Source of the DNA: Megamerina dolium
Lineage: Eukaryota; Arthropoda; Insecta; Diptera; Megamerinidae
Assembly (NCBI GenBank): GCA_963854835.1
Contig: OY978525.1
Coordinates: 101,263,388 to 101,327,387, forward strand
DNA length: 64,000 nt
Reading direction: 5' to 3'
Position 1 is the stretch's first letter. The number at the start of each line of letters is the position of its first letter. Under the pieces are notes generated by a model that was not told the origin of the DNA, did no database searches, and saw only the letters and a program-made list of their open reading frames with translations. This document shows, one piece after another, positions 11,521 to 23,999 of this stretch. Both the position numbers and the translations under genes were made by a program.

Positions 11521-13159
11521 CTAGTAAAAAAACACGCATAAAATAACCGATTCTTAAAAGTATCAATACCGAAATACTCGCTTCTCTAAAATACTCAATA
11601 ATTCTCATCGCTAGTATCTAAAGTGCTTGAAACAGTGGTTTTGATCAAGAAAGGACTACTGTAGTTCAAATTTCAACACTGAAATTTGCCGAATATCACT
11701 ATAACTCGCTACTAGCTACGAGTTATTCTGGTCTCACTAGGAGCTCATGAGTACTTATGTACCTACGAAACCCCTCTTTTGGAGGTTGGCCAATATAATC
11801 TGACGAGCGCCCATATATTAGTAATTTTCAGTAATTTTTTTATGCCAAAAAAATATAAATTAAAAAGAGAATTCGGAAGAATACTTTAAATCGATTATAG
11901 GCATTTTTGTGTGTTAATTAGCAGAACTTTTTTTATACAATATCACATCATTAATTTAAATCTAAAATACAATGCACCCCATTTATATCAAACATTATTT
12001 TGGTTTTTTTTTTATTATTATTATTTTGGTGTTTTTCTATTTCATTCATTTTCTATTAATTTACGCCATACTGTCTGCTACGATGACATTTTCTATTTTA
12101 ATTTTATGTGGCTTGCTCAAATTGAACATGTACCACTTGGCGCATAGCCAATGAAATTCCGATAGAGCACACACACATATATTCACTCGAATATACGATG
12201 CAACAAATTTCTTGAACGCAGACTAAATAAATTATTGAACAACTGACTACATATACATACATATATATGCTATGTGTTCGTAGTAGTTTATATTCATCTA
12301 AGCAAACAAATCGTCTGCTGATCATTGTTAGTGTGAGTTCAATGAAACCAACACATTTATGCAAATATACATGATAAGCAAAATATAATTTAACCAAAAA
12401 AAAAAGCAACAACAACAAAAACACAACATTTTCCACACATTGTTCTTCACACTTTTTCCACCTACTCACCGCCCAAAACATATTTATTAAATGATTTTTA
12501 TCAGCCGTGTAGCATCAACAAAATTACAACTTTGGTTCTTGTTTCATTTAAATGATTTACGTGGAATTTTAATGCATTCAACTGTGCTGATGATGACGAT
12601 AAAAATAATGAAAAATAAAACAACAACAATAATTAAAAAATATTTACACACACAAAAAAAGCACAACAATTTGAAAAATTAGAAAAACAAAAATTGAAAT
12701 CAAAAAATAATTGTAATGAGTGAAAATAAATTTAACGTGAGTAAATAAATGAATATATAAATGCGAAAGTTTTCAAATAAAAATTTTTTAAAATACAATA
12801 ATACAATAATAACTTTTTTTTTTTGTGGAATAAAAACTTTTCTCTGTATAAAATTAGTTGTATGATATAGAGATTTATACAGGAAGAGTGTTCAATTGAA
12901 ATGAAGCACAAAAAATGAAGCAAAATGGAATGAAATGAGATAAAATTTAATTATGCATATAAATAAGCAGACAGATAAGTAGACAAGCACACATTGTATG
13001 TAATTAATAACAAATTAAAATATCGTCGAAGAATTGTCTTTACTTATTGTTATTGCTCCATTTTTCCCCCCTCTAGAAATCTATATTTGTTGTACTGCAC
13101 TAAGTACGAAAATTAGAGATGTTTAGCAGATTTGTAGCGACTTATTTTATCGACAGTTC
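11521..13159. other. AT-rich spacer between two LINE pieces
   Basis: About 1.6 kb without transposon protein similarity, AT-rich with poly-T and poly-A tracts. It separates the endonuclease part and the RT part of what could be one minus-strand LINE. It may be an insertion or simply the gap between two independent fragments. I could not find inverted or direct repeats at its edges that would decide this. Confidence 0.5.
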
Positions 13160-13810
13160 CAAAGACACCAAAAAGACAATTTGACACTCAGATTATGCCA
13201 ACATCTTTTGTGAAGGTACTTTTTGCATTTTTTGGGAAGATGCTGAGAGGGTTGAGAGGCGCAGTCTCAACATTCTCTTCAGTAGTTTTCCAGCCTTGCC
13301 TCTGGGTCACCTTAACTGTTGCTCATAAGGACCAGGAAGAGGCCTTTTCTAGACTTCCCAGAAAATTCTTTCTATCTAGTGCCTTATTATTTTTAAGAGT
13401 GCTCGCGGTTAAAATAATTTTTTCTTCAGTTAAACGCGGTGGATGAATTTTTTTTTTTTTTTTTTGAATTTGTCATCCCCTACTCGAAGTCCTTAGAGCC
13501 CTTAGAGTGGTAGTCTTCAGCCATGATGAGGTCGCTGTTTATATGTCGTGCTGTATCTTCCGCAGCTGCAAGTTTTGTTTGGAATACGACAATTGCATCA
13601 CTTGGTGTAAGGTAGCTTACCCAAACAAAGCCTTCTCCCCAGCTATTAATTTTGTGGAACTTACTTCTCTCTGTGTGCTGCTGTATATTGCTCACTGAGA
13701 ACTGCTACATCTGCTTCGGATTCGAGCATGAGCTGGGAAATACTTTAAAAATCCAATACATTTTCTTCATGACTATTTACAGGTGTTCCATTAATACTCA
13801 GACTCATTAA
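13160..13810 (-). pseudogene. LOA/I-type LINE: endonuclease and pre-RT fragments
   Basis: Minus-strand reading from 13808 downward gives SQLMLESEADVAVLSEQY (an APE-type endonuclease block with the conserved SEQY), then GEGFVWVSYLTPSDAIVVFQ and DTARHINSDLIMAEDYH (normally an xGDFN-type block), then after a jump RLTEEKIILTASTLKNNKAL (about 13439-13377), the A-x-x-L-K-x-K-K-A-P-G region before the RT. The catalytic C-terminal part of the endonuclease is deleted, and KKAPGPDG has decayed to NNKALDRK. Stop codons are present. Orientation and content fit the missing 5' half of the LINE at 9.5-11.5 kb. Confidence 0.78.
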
Positions 13811-14879
13811 TAATTTTAAGATTGGAAGGAAATTTTTCTTATATTCGTTGTATAGAAATTTTATTGAAAAAAATTGCTAAATTTGTGTTGATCTAATCTA
13901 ATAAATCACTTGACTTGAGAAAGATTAAAAGTTACAAATTTGTTATTAATGAACATTATATACTTGCCATACTCGTTGTATTGAAATTTTCATTAGAAGC
14001 ATGTAGTGGTTTTTTATGGGGCACTCAACAATAGAAAAATGATTTAGAAAATATATTCTGAAGTTCTAATGCCTATTATATTGTCTCATTACATAAATAA
14101 AATAATTAAAATAAAAACTAGTAAAAGTGCCATGAAAATTCATTCGGCAATTGAACCGAATATATGTACCTAAACATATATACCTAAACATATGTATCTA
14201 AACATTTGCGAGTATATGTACATGCACACAACCACAACATATCAACCTAAACTTATTTATAAATAATTTTACATTTTATTTCAATTATTATGTTTTATTT
14301 CTTATGCACACAAATAGAAAAATTCTTTCGTAGTGAGATGAAACTCTTTAAAAAAAGAATATCAATTGAAAGATGTATAAGAAGTTTCAAGAAGAGGAAT
14401 ATATTGAGTGCATAATAAATAAATAAATACACTTTTGTGTTTAACCATCACCAGTAGCCATAGTAAGTATATAAATAGAAATTTACAATATAAAAAATTT
14501 ACACATATGATGCATTCACACAAAATCCCATCTCTGAGGAATTAAAACAAAAAAAAAAAAAAAACTAAAACGACGCTAAAAATCCATCCATATTCATAAA
14601 TTATTAAATAAATATTACACGGGTTGACAGAATCGAGACAGCAACAGTGACTATAAACCATAAAAATAATAACAACAATAAAGGCACTGTTGAGTTATGA
14701 GCCGAAAGTTGTTAGTACGTATTAATGGCACTCAAAGAGTCAAATATATAATAAATTTATGCTTCAGTTTGTAGTTAATACACAACATTGAATATAATTA
14801 TTGCAAATATGTATATAGCAGCAATGTAGCTAAACATCTTTATATACATAGAATTTATTGTAACAAAGAACGGACTACT
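13811..14879. other. AT-rich DNA without recognisable genes
   Basis: No coding similarity. An A16 tract at about 14550 and repeated atataccTAAACATAT phrases at 14160-14210 are the only notable features. Confidence 0.55.
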
Positions 14880-15390
14880 TCGTCAATGGTTGTAATAGGC
14901 GACATCTATCCCACATAAAAACGCATATTTTAATAATAGATATAAAAAGCAAACTCGACATAGTAGAATGTTTGAAAATGAGCGCTCTCGTTTCGAATTC
15001 ATGACGAGTTCCCATAGAATAGTACCATTTCGAAAGTCTATTATGGAACTTAATGCACTTAAATATAAAGATATCAATCTGAAATTTGGTACATTCGATT
15101 ATTTTTCATAACAAAATTGATTTCTTTTAGAATGGATGTATATGCAGAAACTACACCTACCTCCCATACAAAAGTATGTTTTCGAAAGTATGTTTTCATA
15201 CTTTTTGCATGTAAATATATAGCTATCAAAACGAAACTGGAGAAATATAACAAATATTTCTGACAAAAATAGTTGAGTCCAGAAATGGATGAAATTCAAT
15301 AAAACCAACAACAACTTTGCGTACAAACATTTCTTTTGAAATGCATATTTTCTGCATTTGTGCACGGATATATTTATAAAGCTATAGAAC
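14880..15390. repeat. Worn copies of the ~153-bp satellite
   Basis: Three to four degenerate units of the same repeat as the 39.3-40.8 kb array. The best unit (about 15150-15270) keeps CACCTACCTCCCATACAAAA, an ATACTTTTTGCATG stretch and AAATATATAGCTATCAAAA. Earlier and later partial units (CCCATAGAATAG near 15010, TACAAACATTTC near 15320) fall about 154 bp either side. The orientation is the same as in the main array. Divergence is far greater than between units of the main array, so this locus is older. Confidence 0.7.
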
Positions 15391-16577
15391 AGCTATTCGG
15401 TGTTTTTGAATAAACATATATATGAGTTGCAGTATTATTGAAGTAATTAATATCAACATTATTGTTCCACCTAAGTCGATTTCATAATTCTTAAAAAAAA
15501 TATATGCAACTGATTTAAGCCAACTTCGGTGATGATGCATCGTTTCTTTTGATTTCTATTTGTTTTGCACATTTTATTTTTATTTTTTGCATTCAAAATG
15601 CGAATTAATATCTTTTTTAAAACCTACTTTTATATTCTTTTTCGTTTCGACTTTGTACTATATGTGCCTCTTCGCCTTTATGTCTGCGCTATGTGTGCCT
15701 TTATACACTTAACTTGACAACTTAAAGTGTCAAGTAGTGTGTGCATATAAATACAATAAATATACATATGTATGTATATGCATATGTATACGAAGACGAC
15801 ACAATAATAAGAAAAAGCAACATGTATGTATACACGCCTGTCCATATGTATATGGGAATATGTATAGCAACAATATTAAAGCGCAAACAAATGACTATGT
15901 CTCACTTGTGACAAAGAGAAAATAAAAATGAAAAAAAAATGTAAATATTGTGCCAAAGGCTTTTCATTTGGCCAATTATACAAACAAATTGCCATATAAA
16001 AGCAAAAAAGGAAAATGAAAACAAAACTATAAAATCTACATACTTATGGTACATACAATATATGTATTATTGTATACATAGCTATCTACCACAACACACA
16101 CACACACAACAGAAAATATACAAAGTAAGAGCAACAATGGCAAGAACAATGACATAGTAAGTATTTGTGGCATATATAATATATATGTGTATATGTTTAT
16201 ATGTGTATTAAGACTACAAGCCGTCGATTATAAGAAAAAACAATTTGTATACAACTCCATGTGTTTGTGTATGTATGTTATGTAAATAAAATCAACACAA
16301 AAATAAATATACATACATGTTAGTATAAACATACACCCAAGTGAACACTTTTAAACGCATCTACTAAAATATAGTATACATATAAGTATAGATATAATGG
16401 CGATTTTACACGTGCTTACAATCAACAGCTACATTGCATATTAAATACAATATAGTATAGAAAGTACCTACTTCCATAGAAATGAAAATGAAAGTAAATA
16501 CAAATTTTATGGAATAGCAATTCTGAATATTTACTTATATAAGTCACAAATAATAATAACATAGGCATACTAATATA
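15391..16577. other. AT-rich DNA with tacatatgta-type runs
   Basis: I see no genes. Short palindromic tacatatgtatgtatatgca-type runs near 15760-15790 and a CACACACACACA run near 16095 are typical low-complexity fly DNA. Confidence 0.55.
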
Positions 16578-18104
16578 CACTACACTGCAAAAGTTGGGGT
16601 ACATTTCAAAATGGACACATATATTGTATTTTGTGCTATATTTTTTTGACGAGAAGCATTGCATTGACATGTTTCTCATAATTTTTTTCAACATATATAT
16701 ATTTTTTTTTTGGTAAAAAAAATGTTTATATATCAAATGAGACGTTTTTCATCAATTACAGATTCTGGGCATTCTTTCGACCAATTTCTGTAGTGAAGTG
16801 AATTAGTGTTGTTCCCAAGTATTCTTTAAAGATGCACACAAATAAGATTCACTGTTTCGAACCTCTCTGTCGACTTCGGGTCATAATATTTCAATGGGAC
16901 TCGTGTTGGAAGATTGAGATGGTCATTCCATCAATTGCAGAGTGCCGTTATCTTCTTTCAATTTGATGTATGTAGTTTGTGCAAAATTTGTATGTTTAGT
17001 GCCATTATTTTGCATGAAACATGAACCACTCACCTAACAAACCAATGCCAAATGGAATAATGTTGTTCAAAAGTATTCGATAATACTGTTCCTTTCGCAT
17101 TATTCTATTGATTTTCACAAAATCGCCTACACCATGATAGCAAAAACACGCCCTGACAATCATAGTGTCACCTACAAACTTGACTGCAGGCTTAACATAT
17201 CCACATTGATATTGTTCGCCTGATTTCTACGGCAGAACATTCGCCGTTTGTTTCCGAAAACTTTGAATTTGTATTCATCGGTCCATAACAGCTGTTTTCA
17301 TTGATTCATCAACCAATTTACATGATCTTTTATTGTCATTTGAGTCGTTTTTGAACATTTATAGGACGCAATAATGGTTTTTTGACAGCGACTTGACCGA
17401 AAATTCGAAAATTCGATTCGATAAGGTTTTATTAATCTCGGCTCGTAAATCTGGCACAGTTTTGAACAGACAAGTAACAGACGATCATCTTGTTTGATTC
17501 TTTTTCTGGGTCTACCAGAGCATGTTCTGTCATCAAATGATTTGATTTCAGCGTATCTTGTCAAGGTTGTGCGAACTTCCTTCAGTTCTTTCAATGAAAC
17601 ACCCACAATTTGTGCAATTTTTTTCATTGAATGAGCCATTTTTTTGCAAAATAACAATTTCAGCTGCTTTTTCTTTTGATATCGGCATGGTTTTTGTCAT
17701 TTTAATTATAATAACAACGTGTTGAACTGAACATTATACACACAAAAGATAAATTATCAAAACATACCGTTATGAATTTGACTTGCGGTACCAACCGACA
17801 TAAGATAATATTGGCGTACATTTTGAAATGCGTTAAAATTGATTAAAAAGCAATTCGGGTCGAAATATGTCAAAAGAATTCTACAAATTAAGCAAACTAG
17901 CTAAATTTTTTGTATGTCCAAAATCTCCATCTTTTGATCCAATACAAGAACAGCAATAAATCACAGATGTCTAAAATAATAAGAATAATGCTATTTCATA
18001 AAAACATGTTCAATAAAATGGTTCACGTCGAAAAAAATTGGCGAAAAATACAAAATATATGTAAATTTTGAAATTTACGTAAACTTTTGTAGGGTAGTGT
18101 AGTG
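16578..18104 (-). mobile_element. Tc1-like DNA transposon, inactive
   Basis: The termini are inverted: CACTACACTGCAAAAGTT at 16578 reading inward, and CACTACACTACCCTACAAAA at the right end, with further similarity inside (ATTTCAAAAT and ATATATTTTGTATTTT blocks). Left of the element is TA. The right flank is TT, probably a mutated TA. The length of about 1.53 kb suits Tc1-family elements. The transposase runs on the minus strand and is broken. Confidence 0.9.
16750..17700 (-). pseudogene. Tc1-like transposase pseudogene (DD34E type)
   Basis: The start ATG lies at 17700 on the minus strand (MTKTMPISKEKAAEIVILQK), followed by a frameshift near 17640 into KKIAQIVGVSLKELKEVRTT, then SFDDRTCSGRPRKRIKQDDR (HTH region with the Tc1 SGRPRK linker). 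The catalytic parts are WTDEYKFKVFG (first Asp, about 17254-17290), FMQNNGTKHT (about 16992-17015, where the usual QDNDPKHT has lost its Asp) and NTSPIEIL (about 16889-16908, Glu kept). Several stops lie between. The order and motif spacing are those of Tc1 transposases, about 340 residues long. Confidence 0.92.
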
Positions 18105-21100
18105 TTATAGTACAATTTCTAGTACATATATACAGATAGAATCCCACTTAGCAATGGATTTTATTCTTGCGTGGCAAGAAACAAAGAAATTGTGTTCATT
18201 TAAAGGGGAATATTCATTGTTCTTGTTTTTTTTTTTCCTAAAAAAATAATTTTTTTGAAAACCTTTATCTCTGCCGCAATGGCGTTATCCGCCTAGTTAT
18301 TGTTTTTTGAATTCTTCCTATTTATATTCTTATTTAATATGTTTTAATTATATGAAGCTGCATAAAATTTTGTAATTCCAATTTATTTTTGATTTTAGTG
18401 TTAATGTAATTTAATTTTTTCATTTGTTAGTGTTTATTTTTAATAATTGAAATAAAAAATAATAATATTTACATTATAATTTACTAAAAATGTATATTGT
18501 ATATTAAATTCATATGAGTAGATAATGCCCACAACTGAACGATACAGGTATATGTATAGTATATGAGTAGGCAATGCACATACTGTTGAATGACTCATAT
18601 CCCCGAGTACGCATTGTGCATACAGAAAATAATATTTCTGTTGTTGAAGTGACTATTGCTCAACACTTGAACTCATCGATTCCTTATCCAGAGCAAAGAT
18701 TTGGATCTTATTTAATAGTCTTGGTATGCGAGCTGGAAAGGTTCAATAGAAGTCGAACTCAGAGGATCATCGTTTACGTAATGAGTTTAGTAAATAAATG
18801 TCTGAGCAAGTGGAAATTGATTCACTATTTCGGTTGAAACTTTTTTATTATGATGGAGCTCATTTCTTTATCGATCGATTGATTAAAAAATGAAGTTATT
18901 GCATATACAGTAACTTGAGTCCAGAACAAAATAAAGAGATTATCGTAATTATCGATCCCCATGGAGCTCGGTGCACAGCAATGAATGAGTGCTTTGTTGT
19001 CTTTAAAAATAAGTAACATTGATCTAAGGACGTTTGGCCTCCACTGGTGGTTGCCATATACCATATTGGTTGCGAAAAAATCGACTTATTGGAGAACAAG
19101 GGTTACTAGAAATCATTGGTCGATACATATGAATCACTCATAATTGTTTCTGAAAGCGGTCAAAATGAAACTTTCATGATGTGTTCTTCAAACACTCCTG
19201 AGACCCCCATATGACCGTAATAACTTTCTAACATTAATTAACCGAAATTATAACAAAACAAAAAAAAAAAAGTTTCTCTCATTCGAAAATGTTTGTGTGG
19301 CAATTTTAAAACTTGAGCCTCTTCAAACATCCCTATGATTGCATACATATCATCGAAATAATTTTTTTTTATTATTTGCCACTAACAACTGATTGAATGA
19401 GTCACTCGCTCAGTGACCATCAATTGTATTGTAGTTACATATTTAAAGGCATTCTTATGTATGTGTATGTAATCTAGCACACAATAGTAAATAAATAAAA
19501 ATGTTTGTAAATTTTGCTTCACTTTGTTTTCATAGTAGCTCTCCTGTGTCACTAACTATGAGCATTTGCCCATGTAGGGTAAATTTGTTTGATATTCTGG
19601 AGAGAAATAAATGTGATTTTAAAAAATTTCATACATAGCTTTAGGAAGCAAAAACCATTGTACAAATTCCAAATAATATATTTTCATTTTTTAATACAAA
19701 ATTCTTTTCCTTACTCGTTTTCTAGGATATTTAAAGTAAAATCTTTTAGAATATTTAATAAATTTATTATTGTATAAATTTGTAGTTTTCGAGTGAATAT
19801 TCTACAAGTGCTTCTTATGCTTTATTCACATCTCTAGAATCTTCATATTGATATAAACAGCGAAGGTGGTCTGAAAAGTCTCCGAAAATGGCAAGCCTCA
19901 TCAACAAAAACTTGAAGAAAAAATATGTTGTATTTTTGTTAGGACACAAACTTGATAATAGATTGTAGTAATATTCCCATACAAAATCACTTTTTTAAAT
20001 GTAGTAGTACAATACTTATGAGTAATAGGAAAATTATAGAAAATCATATGTTAATAACTCAAGGAATGGTCACTTATGACATGTTTTATTTTCTTGTTTT
20101 CCCCACAGGATTAATATACCAACAGTGATTGCTGCTATTACTCATGGCTTGTAATTATGATAACTAATATATCTTTATTCTTATAAACTATTGCTCCTAC
20201 CTCAAATGAACTGAAATTTTTGGACTCAAATTACCATATCCGTTTTTCTTTGGATTTATTTTTAGTTGTATGTACATATATATGCATATCATAACACTTG
20301 AAAAACATACTACTTATAGCAATTTTAGTATTACATTGCATGCTAATAAATATTGTATAAATACTACCCTCAGCAACATGTAAATATGACGTAAGAGTAA
20401 ATATAACATATGTCATAAATGGTGCAAACGATCATTTTGATTGATTACTTAATTAATTTTACATGACATTTTGACTATTTATTGATGTTTTCGTATTATC
20501 ATGATGATGATATGTTATTGATGTTTTTGCGCAATGTTGATGCTACCTTGTGTTTCGCATATTACCAAGTCTAAGCATTGGAAATTTTAAATGAACTACA
20601 TTCACATATATTGATTAATAATAGCTCTTCTAGAGTGTATTTTCTCCTCATTGCGATGCATTTAACATATGTATGTTACATGTGCATAAATAAAAAGATA
20701 AAATTTATAAAATCAATTTATGTGATTGTTGTTGTTGCGCTCACATATAAAATTACCAGTCAAGTTTTTATGTATTCACATCATCATACCATCATACCAG
20801 CATATAAATATATCTTTCAAGTACTTCTTCTGCTAAAATGTACTTCAACTACACGAATATTCAGCAATTCAGCAGCAAATTTTATTAAATCACTCTTAGT
20901 ATTGCATCTACCCAATGAAATGCTAAAGCCACCGCGCATCACATCAGACTATCAAATAAACTTTATCAAATAAGCCAACAAATACAAAACTAGAAGTATT
21001 TTGCAAATATAAGTAAATACAATATATATAAATTTGGCTCTTATAGCCTAAGTGCTCCTTTATATAAACCTACCACACATAGTATATACATATGTGAGTA

Positions 21101-22753
21101 TAGTAGCTGCGCATTAGGGCCTGTCAAAACTACTAATAAAGTTCAGAGTAAAAAAAATATATATTTACGAATAATCATGACTGGAAATTATGAACAAATC
21201 ATTTGGTAAGAATAGAAATCAAATGGTTTACGAGAGAATTATGCACAGTAAAGCGTGTGGTGTAAAGACTGTAATATGAACCTACAAATAATACTGATCC
21301 TCCAAAGTGCTCAAAATTAAATTTGTTTCGAAAATAAATTTTACATATTTATATTTTTCTCTTCAAAATTAGACTTTCCGATTCGTTATCGATTAATCGC
21401 TTAATTTCTTTACAATATTCAATGAGGTTTTCCCAAAAGTCTGATATTATTCTGCTTTTATAACGGTACATCTTTAATATTTTGTAGTTCAACATATATT
21501 TCTTACGAATTGCATTTCTCTTCATTCGAATACTTAATTTTTCTAAGAAGTTTTAGCATAGAAGGTGGTTTTAACGGTGTGAAATGCCACTACTTTTGAA
21601 TGAAGTTTAATGAAACTTTGCGTATCACATTTTTTTACCATTGTAGTGCTTCACATAAAATTTTAAATCCATACGTTTATAAATAAGCAAATTATGAACT
21701 TTTTAAAATAAATTTCTCTATATTTCTATGAACGATACCATTATTTTGTAATGTATCATTCTGAAATCTTGGAAGTTTAATTATTTCATCAAAATAGTAC
21801 TCTAAACAAAATTTATAGTCATTATATTCATAAATAAATTAAGTCCCCATATAAAATATGAATACTTTCAATAAATTTGTATAAGTGCAGTCGTATTTTG
21901 TTGCAAAAAAATTGTATCAATTAAATTTGATTCAAATATTTGAAACAAAATGTAAGAAAATAATGTAAAAACATAAACTCTTGTAAAATGTAATTTTTAT
22001 CATGACAAAATTAGGCAAAATGAATTACTTTTAAACAATTTGACACCCCCTAATATGTATATAATAGATATAGTATAAAAAAAATCAGTTAGTTTTATAT
22101 ATTGTAAATACATAAACTAAATAATGATATTGCAAACGAACCAACAACCTCATTTAATGTATCAATGATTTATGATGCTTTGATTTTACATAGTTTTAGT
22201 GTAGTATGTTCGCTCATATATTTTCTTTTTAAATACAACCATTAATGTAAGTATATATACCCACAATAACAACACCTACAACAACAATAAGAAGAGCAAT
22301 CATTACTCTTCACTCTAAGATCCTAACCATTTACCATTTTACTATAGAAAGTCTTTCAATTTAGCATGTTTTATGTGCAAACCATCGCAAAGGATGGAAC
22401 AACTTGTTGCGAAAATACGATAAATATACTACCACAGAAAATGTACATACATATGTATAAAGAAAAATTAAAGACTTTAGTGAATGAAAGTATGAACCAG
22501 AAAAAAAATGGCGAGAGAAAATCGAAAAACTTTTGAATTACTTTGAACCAACATACCCATTATACAAGCATGCACAAGTATCATATATATGTGACCTCAT
22601 ACAAATATTTATATTAATATCACATATATTGCTATGAACCCAGTAGAGAAAAAAGAAATTTATGCCATTAGTAAAAAAAAAGCTTAAAGAAGGAATTAAA
22701 ATATCTTAATTTTGGCACAATTTTGGTTTGTTTATATTAACAACATTCACATT
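18105..22753. other. 4.6 kb AT-rich DNA, no gene recognised
   Basis: The largest featureless block in the left half. A short direct duplication at about 18513-18600 (two versions of ATGAGTAG..AATGC..ACA) and a moderately GC-richer stretch at 18600-19200 carry small ORFs that resemble nothing I know. A GGTCTGAAAAGTCTCCG phrase near 19870 resembles the inner end of the mariner at 2660 but stands alone. Confidence 0.5.
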
Positions 22754-22755
22754 TA

Positions 22756-23993
22756 CGAGGGCTGTCCCAGAACTACCCGACCTGACATATAGATGGCGGC
22801 AGTAGTTTGAAAAAAATTGCTTTAGTGAAAAGTGACAACCTTATAAAACATCAGTTTTAAGTTTTAAGGCACCACGTTGTTTAGTATAATTTTTTGAGCC
22901 ATCGAAAGTGGACGACCTCAGTGAATTTGTAAACATAGAAAAAATTGGTCACCGTTGTGTAATTCAATACCTTCATTTGAATGGTCTCAGTTCAACGAAT
23001 ATTAAAGCCGAACTAGATTCTACTCTGAGGGCATCTGCTCTTTCGTTTACGACCATAAAATATTGGGTGGCAGAGTTTAGACGAGGTTGCACGAACTGCC
23101 AACACGAACACCGTAGTGGTCAACCAATTGAAGTGGCCACGCCAGAAACGGTTAAGAAAATCCACAAAATGGTATTGGATGATCACCAGCTGATGGTGGC
23201 TGAAGCTAGGTGAAATTACAGGCATTTCAAAAAGTGCTATACATCGTATATTGACCGAAAATTTAGAGATAAAAAAGCAATAGAACAAAAACAATGTCGT
23301 GAAGATGTCTCAATGGAGTGATGGCAATGTTTCACAGTAATAAAGCCGAGTTTTTGCATCGATTCGTAACCATGGATGAGACATGGGTCCACCACTTCAC
23401 ACCTGAGACAAAGAAGCAATCAAAATAGTGGACTGAGAGGAGAGAAGCGTATCTAAAGAAGGCGAAGACAGTTCCATCTGCAGACAAGATTATGGCGTCT
23501 GTTGTTGGGGATGCACGTGGGATAATTTTTATTGATTATCAATCAAAGGCGAGTATTATGGTAATTTGTTGCAGCATTTAAGTGATGAAATTAAAGAAAA
23601 AAGGTCGCATTTGGCGAAAAAGAAAGTGTTGTTTCGTCAAGACAATGCACCAGTTCACATATTCGCTATTGCGATGTCCAAAATCAATGAGTTAAACCTC
23701 TAATTGCTTAAGCACGCATCTTATTCGCCATATTTGGATTATTTTCTATTTCCAAATTTGAAAAAATGGCTTGTTGGTAGAAGATTTGCAAACAATGAAG
23801 AAGTGGAGTCTGTGGTAGATGGCTATTTTAATGAGCTAGACAGTTCAAACTATAAACAGGGTATCGTAGCTATAGAATATCGCTGGGAAAAGTGTATAGA
23901 GCTAAAAGGAGATTATGTTGAGCAATAAAGAAAAATTTTCCCAAATTTGTTGTGTTTTCTTTGTTAGGTCTGGTAGTCCTGGGACAACCCTCG
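22756..23993 (+). mobile_element. mariner-type DNA transposon, near full length but inactive
   Basis: Inverted ends CGAGGGCTGTCCCAGAACTA (left) and CGAGGGTTGTCCCAGGACTA (right, read inward) differ at only two of 20 positions. TA lies on each side (22754-22755 and 23994-23995). At 1238 bp it is nearly the usual mariner length. The transposase is readable end to end through frameshifts. Of the plus-strand mariners here, this one is the best preserved. Confidence 0.96.
22908..23928 (+). pseudogene. mariner transposase pseudogene
   Basis: The reading frame begins at a GTG that was probably the original ATG. Residues 1-101 are intact: an N-terminal HTH region with VIQYLHLNGLSSTNIKAELD, YWVAEFRRG and RSGQPIEVATPETVKKIHKM. 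After a stop near 23213, VTMDETWVHHFTPE (first catalytic Asp, about 23371), KTVPSADKIMASV, DARGIIFIDY, VLFRQDNAPVH (second Asp, about 23638) and YSPYLDYFLFPNLKKW follow in shifting frames. The third block normally reads PDLAPSDY, so a small deletion seems to have removed part of it. The end matches the usual RWEKCIELKGDYVEQ finish. Confidence 0.94.
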
Positions 23994-23999
23994 TAGCTA

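Noticed and set aside
12104..12481. 125-codon minus-strand ORF
   Set aside because: Cys/Tyr/Val-rich composition from tacata and acacac runs, with no domain similarity.
13195..13446. 83-codon plus-strand ORF
   Set aside because: It is an antisense shadow of the minus-strand LINE pre-RT fragment.
18574..19099. Small ORFs in a less AT-rich stretch
   Set aside because: They match no known protein, show no splice pattern and have no repeat counterpart in the window.
19868..19905. Possible mariner end (GGTCTGAAAAGTCTCCG)
   Set aside because: It resembles the start of the 2660 mariner over a few bases only. There is no partner end or transposase nearby.
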